The translations under genes and the position numbers were made by a program. A stretch of 46,243 nucleotides of DNA. Source: a virus. Location: the IMG/VR virus record IMGVR_UViG_3300025913_000062, positions 1 to 46,243 of that record; one strand, written 5' to 3'. The notes beneath the pieces were generated by a model, which was given only the letters and a program-made list of their open reading frames with translations, made no database searches and was not told the DNA's origin. How positions within the stretch are numbered: the stretch's first letter is position 1; the number at the start of each line of letters is the position of its first letter. Positions 46,099 to 46,243 of this stretch are shown piece after piece.

Positions 46099-46243
46099 CA
46101 TTTCCTTGTGGGGAAGGGGAGAAAAACCGCCGTTAGCTCCCCTGACTGCCCGGCGGGGTTCGAATTTCCTCGTTGCTTGGAACCTTTTTCTGGTTCCAGA
46201 AGCGTGCGAGAAAAAGCAGCACGAACAGCAGAGGCCCGATCCA
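46099..46243. repeat. Terminal redundancy, right copy
   Basis: Near-identical to 1-145. One C fewer in the C run, relative to the left copy, would shift the end of the holin frame, so one copy contains an error or a true variant. The holin start is not contained here. Confidence 0.85.

Noticed and set aside
1-46243. Prophage or temperate functions, tRNA genes, insertion sequences
   Set aside because: I found no integrase, excisionase, CI/Cro pair, attachment-site-like repeat, tRNA-like cloverleaf or transposase while reading both strands.

Overview
The window is the genome of a tailed phage, read once round plus about 145 bp. The last ~145 bases repeat the first ~145, so it is best read as a circular map of about 46.1 kb. 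The virion genes follow the order of Salmonella phage P22 (podovirus): terminase large subunit, portal, scaffold, coat, head-tail adaptor, gp10-like DNA-stabilisation protein, then proteins in the gp14, gp7, gp20, gp16 order. Spanins and a signal-anchored GH24 endolysin show a Gram-negative host. An alphaproteobacterial host is only an impression from style and base composition. I see no integrase, excisionase, CI-like repressor, RNA polymerase or tRNA, so it is probably strictly lytic and depends on host RNA polymerase.

Layout: two divergent arms. The left arm (minus strand, about 26.15 kb down to 1, continuing round the circle from 46.1 to 44.4 kb) holds small accessory proteins, a possible small terminase, the packaging and head genes (21-14 kb), minor head proteins, tail and ejection proteins (12-1.5 kb), three membrane or coiled-coil proteins, a holin, a surface-type protein, the endolysin and Rz with Rz1 nested inside it. 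The right arm (plus strand, 27.1 to 44.48 kb) starts with a run of very small early genes. It continues with a PrimPol-helicase, a MerR-like protein, a SNF2 helicase with an RMF-like N-terminus, a Cas4-like (DUF2800) nuclease, an ssDNA-binding (DUF2815) protein, a family A DNA polymerase, an HNH nuclease and a RuvC-like resolvase. Many neighbours overlap by ATGA or TAATG, so the arms are translationally coupled operons. The arms converge tail to tail at 44.4 kb and diverge from a regulatory region at 26.15-27.1 kb.

The divergent region holds a good rightward promoter whose -10 lies inside a dyad CTGTGGA-N12-TCCACAG. A second copy with the same spacing lies 83 bp upstream. A plausible leftward promoter and direct and inverted repeats lie nearby.

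Most worth a second look: (1) a C-terminal motif ending [FY]-D-L on eight otherwise unrelated proteins from both arms, with varied codons; (2) a gp10-like protein that appears split into two genes with a lectin-like virion gene between them; (3) an RMF/CrpP-like module in frame with a SNF2 helicase, with an internal GTG and ribosome site; (4) the twin operators; (5) a repeated 17-bp leader hairpin carrying the ribosome site of early genes; (6) a perfect 11-bp stem touching the coat gene start codon.
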